NCBI GenBank assembly: GCA_034231615.1
Contig: CM067309.1
Span: 37,289,750-37,353,749 of the forward strand
Length of the DNA stretch: 64,000 nucleotides
Direction of reading: 5' to 3'
From: Meghimatium bilineatum
Lineage: Eukaryota > Mollusca > Gastropoda > Stylommatophora > Philomycidae
This document shows, piece by piece, positions 1 to 11,583 of the stretch (position 1 is the first letter of the stretch; each line of letters opens with the position of its first letter). The notes under the pieces are model-generated. The model made no database searches. It had not been told where the DNA came from and worked only from the letters and a program-made list of their open reading frames with translations. The translations under genes were made by a program, and so were the position numbers.

Positions 1-222
1 ATGCAAGTCGTAAAAGGTGACTAAGGAGGTTATGGGATGGAGTTGGCTGTCCTATCCCTTGTAGGGTCAGTGACCCAAAGCCATGCTGAAGTCGGATGTG
101 TCAGGCCGAAAGGCGCAGATATCGCAGCTATGCTGTAAACCATGACATTACGCATTCCGTTCTCTGGACTACATTCTGCTAATCTGCAGGAGTTTGAGAA
201 CGAACGCAGAAGAAGAAGAAGA
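1..222 (+). mobile_element. SINE family A copy, cut by the window start
   Basis: It matches the reference copy from GTAAAAGGTGACTAAGGAGG to the GAA tail. It ends about 100 bp before the first SLC25A1 exon in the window. Confidence 0.88.
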
Positions 223-328
223 CTCCATGAGTGTGTGTGTATTTTCTTTTAATGAGAATTTTTTGCTCCTGTCAGTGATATACTTGTGCTATATGAATTG
301 TATACACTCACTTGTTTATTTAAACCAG

Positions 329-466
329 GTGCTGGTGTGTCAGAAGCCATATTTGCTGTTACACCTATGGAGACTATCAAAGTGAAGTTTATTAATGACC
401 AAACATCGGCTAAACCACAATACAAGGGGTTCTTCCATGGTGTCAGATGCATTGTCAGGGAACAGG
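329..466 (+). CDS. SLC25A1: SLC25A1 internal exon (first one in the window)
   Basis: The acceptor AG is at 327-328 and the donor GTAAGT starts at 467. The exon starts with two bases of a split codon and ends in phase 1. It encodes the AGVSEAIF...PMETIKVKF...FFHG stretch with the second carrier signature. Confidence 0.95.
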
Positions 467-3400
467 GTAAGTTCCAAGATCAAGATGGAAATCAAAAGAC
501 AGATAATATCTACAATTTTTATAGCAATATTTTTTATACCAATTTTGCTACCAATGTCAAACATGGTCTTTAACGTCTCGCAGCAGAGTAAAATTGTTGC
601 ATGTAAAACAAAGTGCCTGGAAAAAGCTGCAGTGGTTACTAAACTTAGTAAAATACAGAAATTTGTAATAAAGTAGGTATAATATTCTGTATAGAGTATA
701 TCGAAAGACAGCAAGTAAAATGATTCTCTCACCTCATGAGAATGTATCCACGCCAGATACCAATAAATGTATATAATAAAAAAATACCCAGATATAAAGC
801 CAAAGGTATGCTAAGAAAACTGTGGATAGAAATCTAATTTAATCTTGAACAAACATGGTCTCAAGATGACACTTTTGACCTTGTAACGACAACTGAAGCT
901 CCAGTCCCTATGCTTAATGGCGAATGTGGATATAACCAACCATCATACCTTGGGGAAAGACAATAGACAGGGTAAGTCATACTCGCGTGTACGAGGTAGA
1001 TAAAACAGTAATGCACCAAATAATTGCTCTCAGCTAATAGAGATAGACATTGTGTACACTGAAGAAGCTACATGTTCCGTCCACTCCCACATTGAATGTT
1101 CTAATTATGTGTGTGAAATTGTGCACATTTGAGGCTAAAGCTATGGGGTATCCACTCTGAATTTAACATAACCACAGATGGTGAATGCAGAAGTATAAAA
1201 AGGTCCTAAGAATACATGGACAGAAATAGTATAGTATTGAACATAGAAGAACCGCCGAAGGCGGATGTGTTGGGCCATTGGTGCAAATAAAACGGCAACA
1301 CAACGCATTTCCATTCTCTGGATTATATTCAACTGGAAATCTTGTAGGACCATTGTCCTGTTACAAGAGAAATCCAGCTGAAGTTTGAGAATGAATGCTG
1401 AAGAAGAAGAAGAACATAGAAGAAGACAAGCTCCTCAAAACTGCCAAAAAACACAAACAAACATATTTTTACATATGAAAAAACACAATGGTTTAAAAAG
1501 TATAGTCACAGAGAGAAATGTTCCAGGAAAGAGAACAAGAGACAGACCAGGACTACCAATAGATACAAGATATCAAAGACCTTCTGAATATAACACTGGA
1601 AGAGGCTGGACAGCTAGCACAGAACTGTCAGGCCTACAGTGTGACTCAAGGACAAAGGACGTGTCACATAAATAGATAGATATCGTATATTCACATATTA
1701 ATGGCCATTGTGAATTTGTATATGTTGATAGCATGTGGCGTGCAGACATTTTCTCATGCTATCACTGGCTACTGTTTACATTCACTGATATGTTTATGAG
1801 TATATCACTGACTACTGTTTACATTCACTGATATGTTTATGATAATATCACTGGCTACTGTTTACATTCACTGATATGTTAATGATAATATCACTGGCTA
1901 CTGTTTACAGTCACTGATATGTTTATGATAATATCACTGGCTACTGTTTACATTCACTGATATGTTTATGATAATATCACTGGCTACTGTTTACATTCAC
2001 TGATATGTTTATGATAATATTACTGGCTACTGGTTACATTCACTGATATGTTTATGAGTATATCACTGACTACTGTTTACATTCACTGATATGTTTATGA
2101 TAATATCACTGGCTACTGTTTAAATTCACTGATATGTTTATGATAATATCACTGGCTACTGTTTAAATTCACTGATATGTTTATGATAATATTACTGGCT
2201 ACTGGTTACATTCACTGATGTTTATGATAATATCACTGGCTACTGTTTAAATTCACTGATATGTTTATGAGTATATCACTGACTACTGTTTACATTCACT
2301 GATATGTTTATGATAATATCACTGGCTACTGTTTACATTCACTGATATGTTTATGATAATATCACTGACTACTGTTTACATTCACTGATATGTTTATGAT
2401 AATATCACTGGCTACTGTTTACATTCACTGATATGTTTATGACACTATGAACCTACATTAATGCATTGCTACTATAGTCAGGTTAAAAATTATAGTTTGT
2501 TCTCCCTAGGACTTCGGGGCTGCTATCAAGGTCTGACAGCAACCATCATCAAGCAGGGAAGTAACCAGGCTATTCGATTCTTTGTGATGGAAACAATGAA
2601 AGATTGGTACAGGGGAGATGATAAACAGATGAAAGTACCCACTTTAGTTACCGGACTGTTCGGTGCCATTGCTGGAACAGCATCTGTGTATGGGAACACT
2701 CCAGTTGATGTTGTCAAAACAAGAATGCAGGTGAGACATCTGTCTATTCACCATTCACTCCTTGCGGAGCGTACGTTCTCAACAAACGTCTTCCATTTTT
2801 TCTGTCCTTAGTTATTGTTTCCAGTTCTTTTCATGTTCTACCCAAATTTTTTTCCTTCATTTTTTTTATTAATCTTCCTCTATTTCTCTTTCCCTATGGC
2901 TTCCAGAACAATGCTAGGTAAACAATTTGTAGTTCTTGTTTTGAGCATTTTATGTATTTTTATGACATCTCTGTTCTCAAAGTTCTTGGTCTTCCTGCTT
3001 ATTTTTCCCAGTGGGTACTTTTTAAATTCCTGTCCTGCAATAGTTTTATGTCTTTTTGGGGATCTCTATGGCACAGTAAAGCTGTTCACTGCATGTTCAA
3101 GAGGTAGCTGGTTCGAATCCTGCTTGTGATAAATTGTTTACAAAGTGGATTTTTTCTCAGAGCCGTAGGATTATAATTTTCTTCCTTTTCTTCAGCGTTC
3201 ATTCTTAAACTCCCGCTGGTTCTTTCTTATAGCAGGACAATGGTCCTACAAGATCTCTAGCAGGATGTAGTCCAGAGAATAGAAATGCGTTGTCACTTTT
3301 ATTTGCGCCAATGGTCTAACACATCCATCTTTGGCAGGGGATTATCATTTGAAGTTATGTAGTCATGTGCTATATGCATTACTCTCGGTTAGCAGTTTTA

Positions 3401-6400
3401 TGCTTAGCTGTACAATTAAATCATTCACTTATGATGCTGGAATAGTCCCTTTGGCTGTGAGCAACTAGCTCTTGGCAGCCTATATCCTTGTATGATGAAA
3501 GTACAGGTTCTCCTCAGTTATGTAACAGAGACTTGTATATGTGGTTTTTTTTTCAAAGACATGGTTGCGTTAGGGGGATTTATGGATGCATGTTTAGTCC
3601 CTGAAGGGAGACATTCCAGTGTGACAGTATCCCAGGATTACCATGTCCTACCAGGAGCGCAGCATACACTTCCGGGTCAATTATCTCATCATTTGTCTGT
3701 CAGATTTGTTGACTTATCTGCAGTGCTGGCACATCTAACATTCCTCACCACTGCCTGTCTGCCACCAAAGAACACAGGTGCAATGTGCGTGCCCTGCATG
3801 TGAATCATTTGATAGAATAAAAAAGTAAGAAATTGAGACAAAACATGAAGTGACAATGTAATTTTATTTATAGGTTAACGGTTGACTGCCTTTTCCCCAA
3901 CATTCCTTAGTCGACTTCCACGATATGTTTGGAAAGAAGACAGTGGTCCTATTGATTTCACATTGAACTAGAAGTCCAGGTACCAGATGCTGCTGCCAAA
4001 GATTTGCTCTAATAAAATGCATACTTTTTTGCAGGGTTTGGATGCTCACAAGTACAAGAACACCTGGGATTGTGCAGTAAAGATCATGAAAAATGAAGGA
4101 CCAAGAGCGTAAGTTATTTGTTAAGCATTTTTTTTTTGGTCAGCATTCATTCTCATAACTCCCACTGGACTTCTCTTGTAGCAGGGCAATGATTTCTGCT
4201 TGATTTCCAGTAGGGTGTAGTCAGAGAATAAAATGCAGTCACCATTTTATTTGCTCCAATGACCCGGCATATCCGACTGGCGGGTTAATAATTTCTGGGA
4301 GATTGACATTGTAAAATGTTAATGTTCTTGATATCAGCGTCATGGCATGTAAGACAATCTCGTAAGTTTTCTCAGTAGTCTGTTCTATTTTCTTGTTCTG
4401 TGGGCACTTTTCAGACATTAACGTTGATGATTTTATAACCCACTGCTTCCGCTGAAGACGGATGTGTCGGGCCATTGGCGCAAATGAAACGACGACACAA
4501 GGCATTTCCATTCTCTGGACTAATCCTGCTGGAAATCTAATACTAATAGGACCATGGTCCTGCTACAAGAGAGTTGAGAATGAACACCGAAGAAGAAGAA
4601 TAACCCACCGATGACCACAGACAAAATGCTGTAACATTTCCTAGATATTTCCATTTATTTCTAGGGTGCACTAAAATGCCATAATTTCACAACTATTTAT
4701 CATACCATAGTTGTTTTTTTTTAATTTGTGGACAAAAGTGAATACAAGTGTACAAATTATGTAATATTGCTTCATTTATTCATCATAAAGCTTTCGTATG
4801 GTCTCGACATGACAACCGAAAAATATTTCTAACACATTCTGTACTATTTTTATTGAAATTTTCATACATTCATAACGAGCATCCAAAGTTACGATCACAT
4901 GTGGGGAGGGGTAATGAAGGCTTAGCGTAGATATCAGAGGATTGCATGCAATCCATGTAGTAGGTGGACTAGTAATGAAGGCTTAGCGTAGATATCAGAG
5001 GATTGCATGCAATCCATGTAGTAGGTGGACTAGTAATGGAAACTGGCTGTTCAAATAATTCCACACCTCCATACAATTTTTTCCCTGGAAGGAGATGACA
5101 TCAGACAGATGTTTCTTTCGTCAATGCACAATTGGCAGATCCGCAACAAATGGTCAGCCTTCATGAATCCTGTGCCACACATTAAATGCAACTCCTATTT
5201 GCAGATTGAAATCAATTGCTTTCAACCGACCTACTTCTGCGTTCATTCTCATACTCCTACAGGTTAACAGGATGCAGTCCGGACAATGCAGTGTCGAGGT
5301 TTACAGCTTTACTATATCAACCTTTTGACCTGACACATCTGACTTCAGCATGGCTTTTGGGTTACATGGCTTCCTATTCGACCCTGAAAACATCCGTAAT
5401 CACCTTTTTATGACGTTCATGGCAGATAATGTTGTCGCTATTCTTTGCTCATCTTTTTGGCCCCGAAAACACACCGGAAGTTTCTCATCTGATGTTATCA
5501 TACAACACAAGTGTCAAAATTGTTGAACTTCCTTCATGTAACCTTGATATTGCATTTAATCGATTTGTCTTTCTTAGAGATTACCACTTTTGTTTTCTTG
5601 CTGTTTAATCACAAGACATTTCTCCTCACTTTCAGTCAGATATATATATAATGTTTTAAATATTTTTGAAATGCTGTAGGACCAAAACTATGGTACTCAT
5701 GTAAAGAACTAGACAGAAAAGTCGAAAAGTCATAATGGATTGACTTAATTGAACTCTGATTTTCCCATAAGTACCCCATCTCCCTAACAAATAGTACCAT
5801 GTTGCCTGTAGTAACTACTGTTCGTAGCATATAACTACATAACTTCAAGTGATAATTCACAGGGAACTAAAAAAAAAGCACTTTGTAAACAAGACGTCCC
5901 TAATTGCATTCAAACCTGGGACTTCTTGAGTACAAGCCAAACAGTTTAACCACTGCACCACAGAGATCCCCAACTAGACACAACAGGAGAGAGAGAGAGA
6001 GAGAGCTTAAAAACAAGATGCTGGTTATAGGTATGACATAGATGATAAATACCAGCATAAAATATAAGATGGGCATTGTTCTGAAAGATGAGGAATACCT
6101 GGAGAAAATAGACACCAAAATAGGTAATGCTGATAATGAGAATCCTGAGTGTGTCACTCTTTGTTTCCCTCCGTATGCAAGCAGTGTTTTACGTCCAGAT
6201 TAGTGTTTCTCTGGCATTTGTTGTGATGGAGGAGCTTTTGCAATTCCCTATTGATTATTTGACTCAATGTGGCTGTAGAGTACAATGCTATGTGCTGAAC
6301 AGTCTTCTACTTCAGAGAGGAGTTAACCATGACTCTCTTGCAATATTGAGGCATGTTGCAGATAAAAGGGTTGATTCCCTCCCAGTTGTCTCGATATAGA

Positions 6401-6997
6401 TCTTCAACAGGCTTCATCACATCTGAGATCATGAGTTGGGGCAGTTAGCTCTGCATCCAACCTCCTTAGCCGCTTCCAACTACATGCATTACAGTGGCAG
6501 CGTTACCATTTTGTGTTCCCCTTTCAAATCCAAACAACAAACTAGCACTAAAAAATAATATAAAAGCGATAAATAAGACAGCAGGAATGGCTAAAGAATA
6601 AAAGTAGAAATGGTCTGTGCTCTCCGAAGAGGTAAATAAATGAAAAGAAAATGTTACTTAGTGCATTAGTATTTTTTTTTTGTATTTCTCTGGTGAAATC
6701 TGATGTGTCTGGCCATTAGTGCAAATAAAATGGGTACATTGCACAGTTCCATTTTCTGGACGTCATCCTGCTGGAAATCTAATAGGATCATTGTCCTGCT
6801 ACAAGAGATCTAGCAGGAGTTTGAGAATGAATGCTGAAGATGATTGTTCCTCTACATCTTTTAATGGTTTTGTGCTATGTTCCAGGTTCTACAAGGGTAC
6901 AGTTCCACGTCTGAGCCGTGTAACTCTAGATGTTGCTATCACCTTCATGATCTACGACAACTTCATGCATTTCTTCAACAAGGTGTGGAAGACGTAA
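329..6997 (+). CDS. SLC25A1: Mitochondrial citrate (tricarboxylate) carrier, 3' part of gene
   Basis: Four exons (329-466, 2510-2730, 4035-4108, 6886-6997) join in matching phases (1, 0, 2) and encode the last 181 residues of an SLC25 carrier; the first exons lie before the window. The human protein has about 311 residues. Seen: the carrier motif P-x-[DE]-x-x-[KR] occurs as PMETIK in the first exon and PVDVVK in the second, followed by KTRMQ; family blocks [48 protein letters not shown] and a C-terminal NKVWKT also match. Known for the family: it sits in the inner mitochondrial membrane with six helices and exchanges matrix citrate for malate, feeding cytosolic acetyl-CoA and lipid synthesis. 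All introns begin GT and end AG. They hold SINEs and a 43-bp minisatellite. No frameshift or internal stop was seen. Confidence 0.96.
1253..1413 (+). mobile_element. SINE family B copy, SLC25A1 intron
   Basis: CGCCGAAGGCGGATGTGTTG to the AGAAGAAGAAGAA tail; the LINE 3' fragment at 1500 lies just after it. Confidence 0.85.
1500..1680 (+). pseudogene. LINE 3' end fragment in SLC25A1 intron
   Basis: The frame [20 protein letters not shown] ends near 1677 and is preceded by a degenerate GKRTRDRP block. This is a common tail of invertebrate LINE polyproteins. Confidence 0.55.
1761..2442 (+). repeat. Minisatellite, 43-bp unit, about 16 copies
   Basis: Unit landmarks: CACTGGCTACTGTTTACATT then CACTGATATGTTTATGATAA. 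It is in an SLC25A1 intron and ends about 70 bp before the next exon. Variants such as GAGTATATCACTGAC recur at intervals, so blocks were copied together. Confidence 0.95.
2510..2730 (+). CDS. SLC25A1: SLC25A1 internal exon
   Basis: The acceptor CCTAG ends at 2509 and the donor GTGAGA starts at 2731. The exon encodes [13 protein letters not shown] through [12 protein letters not shown], including the third carrier signature, and ends in phase 0. Confidence 0.96.
3058..3420 (+). mobile_element. tRNA-derived SINE (family D), split by a SINE B
   Basis: Box B-like GGTTCGAATCC lies at about 3111-3121 and a box A-like TATGGCACAGTAAAG just downstream of 3068. The body continues after the SINE B insertion as GGGATTATCATTTGAAG (3338 on). 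Similar bodies occur at 5826-5978 (minus) and 58076-58185. Confidence 0.72.
3175..3338 (-). mobile_element. SINE family B copy inserted into a tRNA-type SINE
   Basis: TTCTTCAGCGTTCATTC through CATCCATCTTTGGCAG. GGATTAT at 3168-3174 and 3339-3345 is a short target duplication, and the host SINE continues on both sides. Confidence 0.82.
3438..3780. mobile_element. Foldback family F, left arm copy
   Basis: AGTCCCTTTGGCTGTGAGCA, GGATTTATGGATGCATG, GTGTGACAGTATCCCAGG. Only the left arm and part of the centre are recognisable. Confidence 0.55.
4035..4108 (+). CDS. SLC25A1: SLC25A1 internal exon
   Basis: The acceptor TTTTTTGCAG ends at 4034 and the donor GTAAGT starts at 4109. It encodes [20 protein letters not shown] and a few more residues, and ends in phase 2. 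A minus-strand SINE begins about 30 bp downstream. Confidence 0.94.
4139..4284 (-). mobile_element. SINE family B copy, SLC25A1 intron
   Basis: GTCAGCATTCATTCTC through CATATCCGACTGGCGG. Confidence 0.75.
4450..4600 (+). mobile_element. SINE family B copy, SLC25A1 intron
   Basis: CGCTGAAGACGGATGTGTCG to AGAAGAAGAA; inverted relative to the copy 165 bp upstream. Confidence 0.83.
4916..5037 (+). repeat. 61-bp direct duplication
   Basis: GAAGGCTTAGCGTAGATATC through GGTGGACTAGTAAT occurs twice in tandem, almost without change. Confidence 0.9.
5233..5477 (-). mobile_element. SINE family A copy
   Basis: TTCTGCGTTCATTCTC at the left and GCTATTCTTTGCTC near the right mark a nearly full but diverged copy. 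Confidence 0.8.
5826..5978 (-). mobile_element. tRNA-derived SINE (family D)
   Basis: On the minus strand: TGGTGCAGTGG (box A), GGTTTGAATGC (box B-like), then TTACAAAGTG and ATTATCACTTGAAGTTATG. Confidence 0.78.
6690..6841 (+). mobile_element. SINE family B copy at the SLC25A1 last-exon acceptor
   Basis: CTGGTGAAATCTGATGTGTC through GAGAATGAATGCTGAAGA. It ends 45 bp before the last exon. Confidence 0.82.
6886..6997 (+). CDS. SLC25A1: SLC25A1 terminal coding exon
   Basis: The acceptor TTCCAG ends at 6885. The exon encodes [20 protein letters not shown] to NKVWKT and stops at TAA 6995-6997. A GAA-tailed SINE ends about 45 bp before the acceptor, so the branch-point region lies in or next to SINE-derived sequence. 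Confidence 0.95.
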
Positions 6998-7101
6998 CGT
7001 GGGACCACAAGACTGACAGAATTCCATTTGTAGACTAGCATGTTTCATTGATAGTTCCAGCATAATAACCTCTATGCTGATAGGCTAAATATAGAATATA
7101 A

Positions 7102-8325
7102 GATAGACTCACTTGAAGGGAAGATCATTCTGTTAGAGGATTGATGTAATATTTTCTGAAAAAGTAAGATATAAAAAACATAGACTCACTTGAAGGGAAG
7201 ATCATTCTGTTAGAGGATTGATGTAATATTTTCTGAAAAAGTAAGATATAAAAAAGATTCACTTGAAGGGAAGATCAGTCTGTTAGAAGATTGATGTAAT
7301 ATTTTCTGAAAAAGTAAGATATAAAAAAGATAGACTCACTTGAAGGGAAGATCATTCTGTTAGAGGATTGATGTAATATTTTCTGAAAAAGTAAGATATA
7401 AAAAAGATAGACTCACTTGAAGGGAAGATCATTCTGTTAGAAGATTGATGTAATATTTTCTGAAAAAGTAAGATATAAAAAAGATAGACTCACTTGAAGG
7501 GAAGATCATTCTGTTAGAAGATTGATGTAATATTTTCTGAGAAAGTAAGATATAAAAAAGATAGACTCACTTGAAGGGAAGATCATTCTGTTAGAAGATT
7601 GATGTAATATTTTCTGAGAAAGTAAGATATAAAAAAGATAGACTCACTTGAAGGGAAGATCAGTCTGTTAGAAGATTGATGTAATATTTTCTGAGAAAGT
7701 AAGATATAAAAAAGATACTCACTTGAAGGGAAGATCAGTCTGTTAGAAGATTGATGTAATATTTTCTGAGAAAGTAAGATATAAAAAAGATAGACTCACT
7801 TGAAGGGAAGATCAGTCTGTTAGAAGATTGATGTAATATTTTCTGAGAAAGTAAGATATAAAAAAGATAGACTCACTTGAAGGGAAGATCATTCTGTTAG
7901 AAGATTGATGTAATATTTTCTGAGAAAGTAAGATATAAAAAAGATAGACTCACTTGAAGGGAAGATCAGTCTGTTAGAAGATTGATGTAATATTTTCTGA
8001 GAAAGTAAGATATAAAAAAAGATAGACTCACTTGAAGGGAAGATCAGTCTGTTAGAAGATTGATGTAATATTTTCTGAGAAAGTAAGATATAAAAAAGAT
8101 AGACTCACTTGAAGGGAAGATCAGTCTGTTAGAAGATTGATGTAATATTTTCTGAGAAAGTAAGATATAAAAAAGATAAGACTCTCTTGAAGGGAAGATC
8201 AGTCTGTTAGAAGATTGATGTAATATTTTCTGAGAAAGTAAGATATAAAAAAGATAGACTCACTTGAAGGGAAGATCAGTCTGTTAGAAGATTGATATAA
8301 TATTTTCTGAGAAAGTAAGATATAT
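7102..8325 (+). repeat. Minisatellite, 77-bp unit, about 16 copies
   Basis: Unit: GATAGACTCACTTGAAGGGA, AGATCATTCTGTTAGAAGAT, TGATGTAATATTTTCTGAGA, AAGTAAGATATAAAAAA. It begins about 100 bp after the SLC25A1 stop. ATTCTG/AGTCTG and GAAAAA/GAGAAA variants are grouped by position. Confidence 0.95.
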
Positions 8326-8474
8326 AATACATAACTATTTCTTCCAATATTTCTATCATTCCCTACATAAAAAAACATGTTGGTGACCCCTAAATGGCAT
8401 AATAGTCACACCAAATTCTGAAGAATAAGAAACTATATATATATATAGTCTTTCCCTAGGTGGATGATGGAGCA

Positions 8475-8592
8475 GTTATTGATAGATTTATGTCTTATAG
8501 AGCATATTGATAGATTTATGTCTTATAGAGCAGTTATTGATAGATTTATGTCTTATAGAGCAGTTATTGATAGATTTATGTCTTATGAAGCA
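8475..8592 (+). repeat. 30-bp tandem repeat, 4 copies
   Basis: Unit GTTATTGATAGATTTATGTC then TTATAGAGCA; the second copy lacks two bases. Confidence 0.9.
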
Positions 8593-9473
8593 GATGCTGC
8601 TGAACATGTGTGTGTTGTACCATTGAGCAGTTGTGTAAGAAATTGTATATTTGCAATACCTAAATTTGTATTTGATGGAACCATTTGTAAATTTTGACAA
8701 TACATGAAATGGATAAGTCTAAGTAATAATTTTTTGTGTACTTTGACATGATTGCTGTGTTTGTAGTTCGAATTGTAATCATATTGTTATAATCACATGA
8801 TGTGCTCTTTATTGATGGGACAAGTAGATAGATACATTTAGTGATGAATTTTCTTGTGAGATATTTTGTAGAGCATTACCGGTAGTTGTTTATAGTACGT
8901 GTGTGTGTGCGCATTTATTTGAATGTTTCTGTAATAACTGACCTGATATGAAATTATTCATATTTTTTGACATTTATTAAATAATGATTCAAGTGGACCC
9001 GGGTCTTGGATCCTGGGTGCCCCCCTAGTTGGGGAGTAATGGATCTACATACAGACCAAATTTGTGTGAAATATGACCAGGAGGGACTGTACATCACAAC
9101 TATAATGTTAGTGATCTTGAAGAGATTACAAGTTTCTACTCTTTATTTTCTGGGTCTGACCTTTCATGCGGCTGGATGGATATCCAGATCTTTATTTTAA
9201 ATCTTACAGAATTGTTTGATTCTGTGAGGTTGATGACGCAATGCTCAGAGCTGAACAACCTTGTACTACAGATGGGGAACTTTGCCGTTAATATTATACA
9301 TGTTTTGTTTGTTTGAGAACCTCAGGAATTACGAGCGGTTAGCTCTTACTTCCTATGTGCAGTGGTGAGGTTTATGAGCTTTCTTTCATACCCAGGAGGC
9401 TTCACCTTTCAGCGTGGTGCAATGCCTATTGGAGGATAATATATGAATATTATACATGAGGACAAACTAAAAA

Positions 9474-9709
9474 TCTTCTTTGTTCGTTCTTAAACTCCTG
9501 AAGATTTGTGGAATGCAGTCTGGAGAGCAGCTTGGTTGGGATATTTGTGCCTTTTTACTCAACACATTTGACTTCAGCAAGGCTTCTGAGTCACTTGACT
9601 CTCTGTGGGATGGCCGACTCCATGCCCAAAACTGTCTTAGTCGCTTGTTACAACATGCATGGCAGCTAAGTGTCACTATTCTGTGCTCCGGACCTGGCAA
9701 CATGGGCGA
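9474..9709 (-). mobile_element. SINE family A copy
   Basis: A diverged near-full copy, recognised by CTTAAACTCCTGAAGA, CTTAGTCGCTTGTTAC and CTGTGCTCCGGACCTGGCAA. Confidence 0.75.
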
Positions 9710-9937
9710 AACTGAATATAAGTTGCTTCTCTTCCAGTCTTTAATCCTTTAGTCATAGGTCCTCAAGGCTTCACTGTGAGAATTGAGTTCGATAATAATA
9801 TAAAAATAAATTAGAAATAATTTGTTACTCTGTTTAGCAGCCATGTCTGTTTAATGGGGTGAAATTTAGGTGTAATTCTATAACATCTCTGCTTAATATT
9901 GACTATTGTTTCATTATTTGATGTCATACCACTCTAG

Positions 9938-10025
9938 GTCAGCCCTGTGGTAGAGTGGCTAGCAGGTTCATCTCACATACTAAACTTGATCAAACTTGCT
10001 TGTGATTAAAAGTCAATCATGAACA
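9938..10025 (+). mobile_element. Possible tRNA-derived SINE fragment
   Basis: GTCAGCCCTGTGGTAGAGTGG contains a good A box (TGGTAGAGTGG); the rest is diverged and no B box is clear. Confidence 0.4.
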
Positions 10026-10509
10026 GTAGTTAAATAGTAATGTCATTACAGGACAGGTTTCATTTATATATAGATATCAAGCTAGCACTCCAGACAGAAA
10101 TTAGATGACTTGTCACTTTCAGTAGATATCAAAGAGTATTACGCTGATGATTCCAGTTTCTCACTGGCTGAACTCTGCATCAGAGGTGCACAACTGTACA
10201 CCCCCTGTGTGTGAAACCAAACTCCCTACATTCCAGTATACATGTAGCATCATACCAGCTTGCAGCTGCTAAACAACTTTAGCATATTCCATTTTACCAA
10301 GACCCTGACCATAGATACTTTAGATGCAAGCCTGTAAATGCTATCTATCTACAATTTATCTATAAACCTGTCAGGGTCATAGGGGTACCACATTAGATGC
10401 ATCAACATGCATGAGTAAAGATCTTGTCCTTGTCTGTCCATGTTTTATTTGTCATCCGTTTCTTCCACCTTCGGCGTTCGGTGCAGTATATTTTTGACAA
10501 AGAATAACT

Positions 10510-10673
10510 GGAATGGAATCAGGTCCATTCTAACAGCATCGAATCATCTTGCAACTCGAGTAAACAGGTTTTTCTATACTTGACTAAGAGGCAGTTAGTC
10601 AAGTATGGAAAAACCCGCTTACTCGAGTTGCAAGACGATTTGGTGCCGTTAGAACGGACCTGGTTCAATTCCC
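10510..10673. repeat. Long near-perfect hairpin with tRNA-like box B
   Basis: Arms of about 78 nt (10510-10587 and 10595-10673) are reverse complements with few mismatches around a 7-nt loop. The right arm carries CCTGGTTCAATTCCC, matching a pol III B box. A single-arm relative is at 56537-56632. Confidence 0.8.
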
Positions 10674-10679
10674 GCTAGT

Positions 10680-11150
10680 CTCAAAAATAATTATGTAAAC
10701 TAAGCTGTGTTTTTTTTTTTTAGGTTGAGTGGATCAGAATGTTTTTGTTTTAAGTTTTCCTTATTGTACTGTTTCAGTTCATGTCATTCATTTTTATTAT
10801 GTAGTGCCACTTTGTTTTCTTTATATTTTACCTAACTGTATGATCAATAAGTTGTTGTTTTTATTGTTATTAATGTTCCATGGTAAATTCACATTTTTAT
10901 TGTTATTAATGTCCCATGGTAAATAAGTTGTTGTTTTTATTGTTATTACTGTTGAAGATGGACAAGGTTGATTAATTTCAGTGGGAAGTATGTCATAGTT
11001 TGATTTCCATTATCTTCTGTGTGATTACACTGAGGTTATTTTGTGTACATCCCATGTCTGTCTTTTATATAATTGAGAACTGGTCACTCACTGCAAAGTC
11101 ACCTGCTGACTACTATACCAAGTCCAAGTGATATTTTGAATGCAATCATA
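10680..11150. other. Intergenic, no feature recognised
   Basis: T-rich sequence with short imperfect repeats (TTTTTATTGTTATTAATGT near 10860-10950). No gene or named repeat seen. Confidence 0.5.
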
Positions 11151-11151
11151 C

Positions 11152-11298
11152 CGTCAAAGATGAATGTGTTGGGCGATTGGCGAAACAAAATGCATTTCCA
11201 TTCTCTGGACTACATCCTGCTGTAAATTAGTAGGTCTATTGTACTGCTACAAGAGAGAACCAGCGAGAGTTTGAGAATGAATGCTGAAGAAGAAGAAT
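11152..11298 (+). mobile_element. SINE family B copy, intergenic
   Basis: CCGTCAAAGATGAATGTGTT to GCTGAAGAAGAAGAA, slightly shortened in the middle. Confidence 0.8.
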
Positions 11299-11583
11299 GC
11301 AATCGTGGAGCTGGACCAGTTGGAAGATATGAAGTGTATTTCTTTTTCTGTGCAGGACCATCTGGCAGTGAAGCGCTGTGTTGCAAGTTGTAAGAAACGA
11401 GCGTATGTAGGGATCAAAAGAAGAGTTATCAACCAACACAGAACTCTTAACAGTCAGTTACCACATACTGAAGGACATATAAGATTGGAGAACCTATGAA
11501 CTTGTCCAGAGTGCCATGATAATGATTTGACGACTAAACAAGAATTGGAATTTAGACAATTGAATACACAGCATATGTAATAT

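Larger units (their letters stand above)
6998..9000 (+). other. Downstream / probable 3' UTR region of SLC25A1
   Basis: No gene is seen here. The region is dominated by the 77-bp array (7102-8325) and a 30-bp array (8475-8592). A possible poly(A) signal ATTAAA lies at 8976-8981; none nearer to the stop is convincing. Whether the arrays are transcribed as 3' UTR cannot be told from sequence alone. Confidence 0.35.

Noticed and set aside
2815..3129. Hydrophobic 104-residue open frame
   Set aside because: T-rich intron sequence of SLC25A1 running into a tRNA-type SINE; Phe/Leu runs reflect base composition.
3492..3803. 103-residue open frame
   Set aside because: It falls in a foldback F arm repeated elsewhere in the window without an open frame.
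9006..9200. 64-residue open frame after the SLC25A1 3' region
   Set aside because: No recognisable domain, no splice context and no similarity to a family I know.
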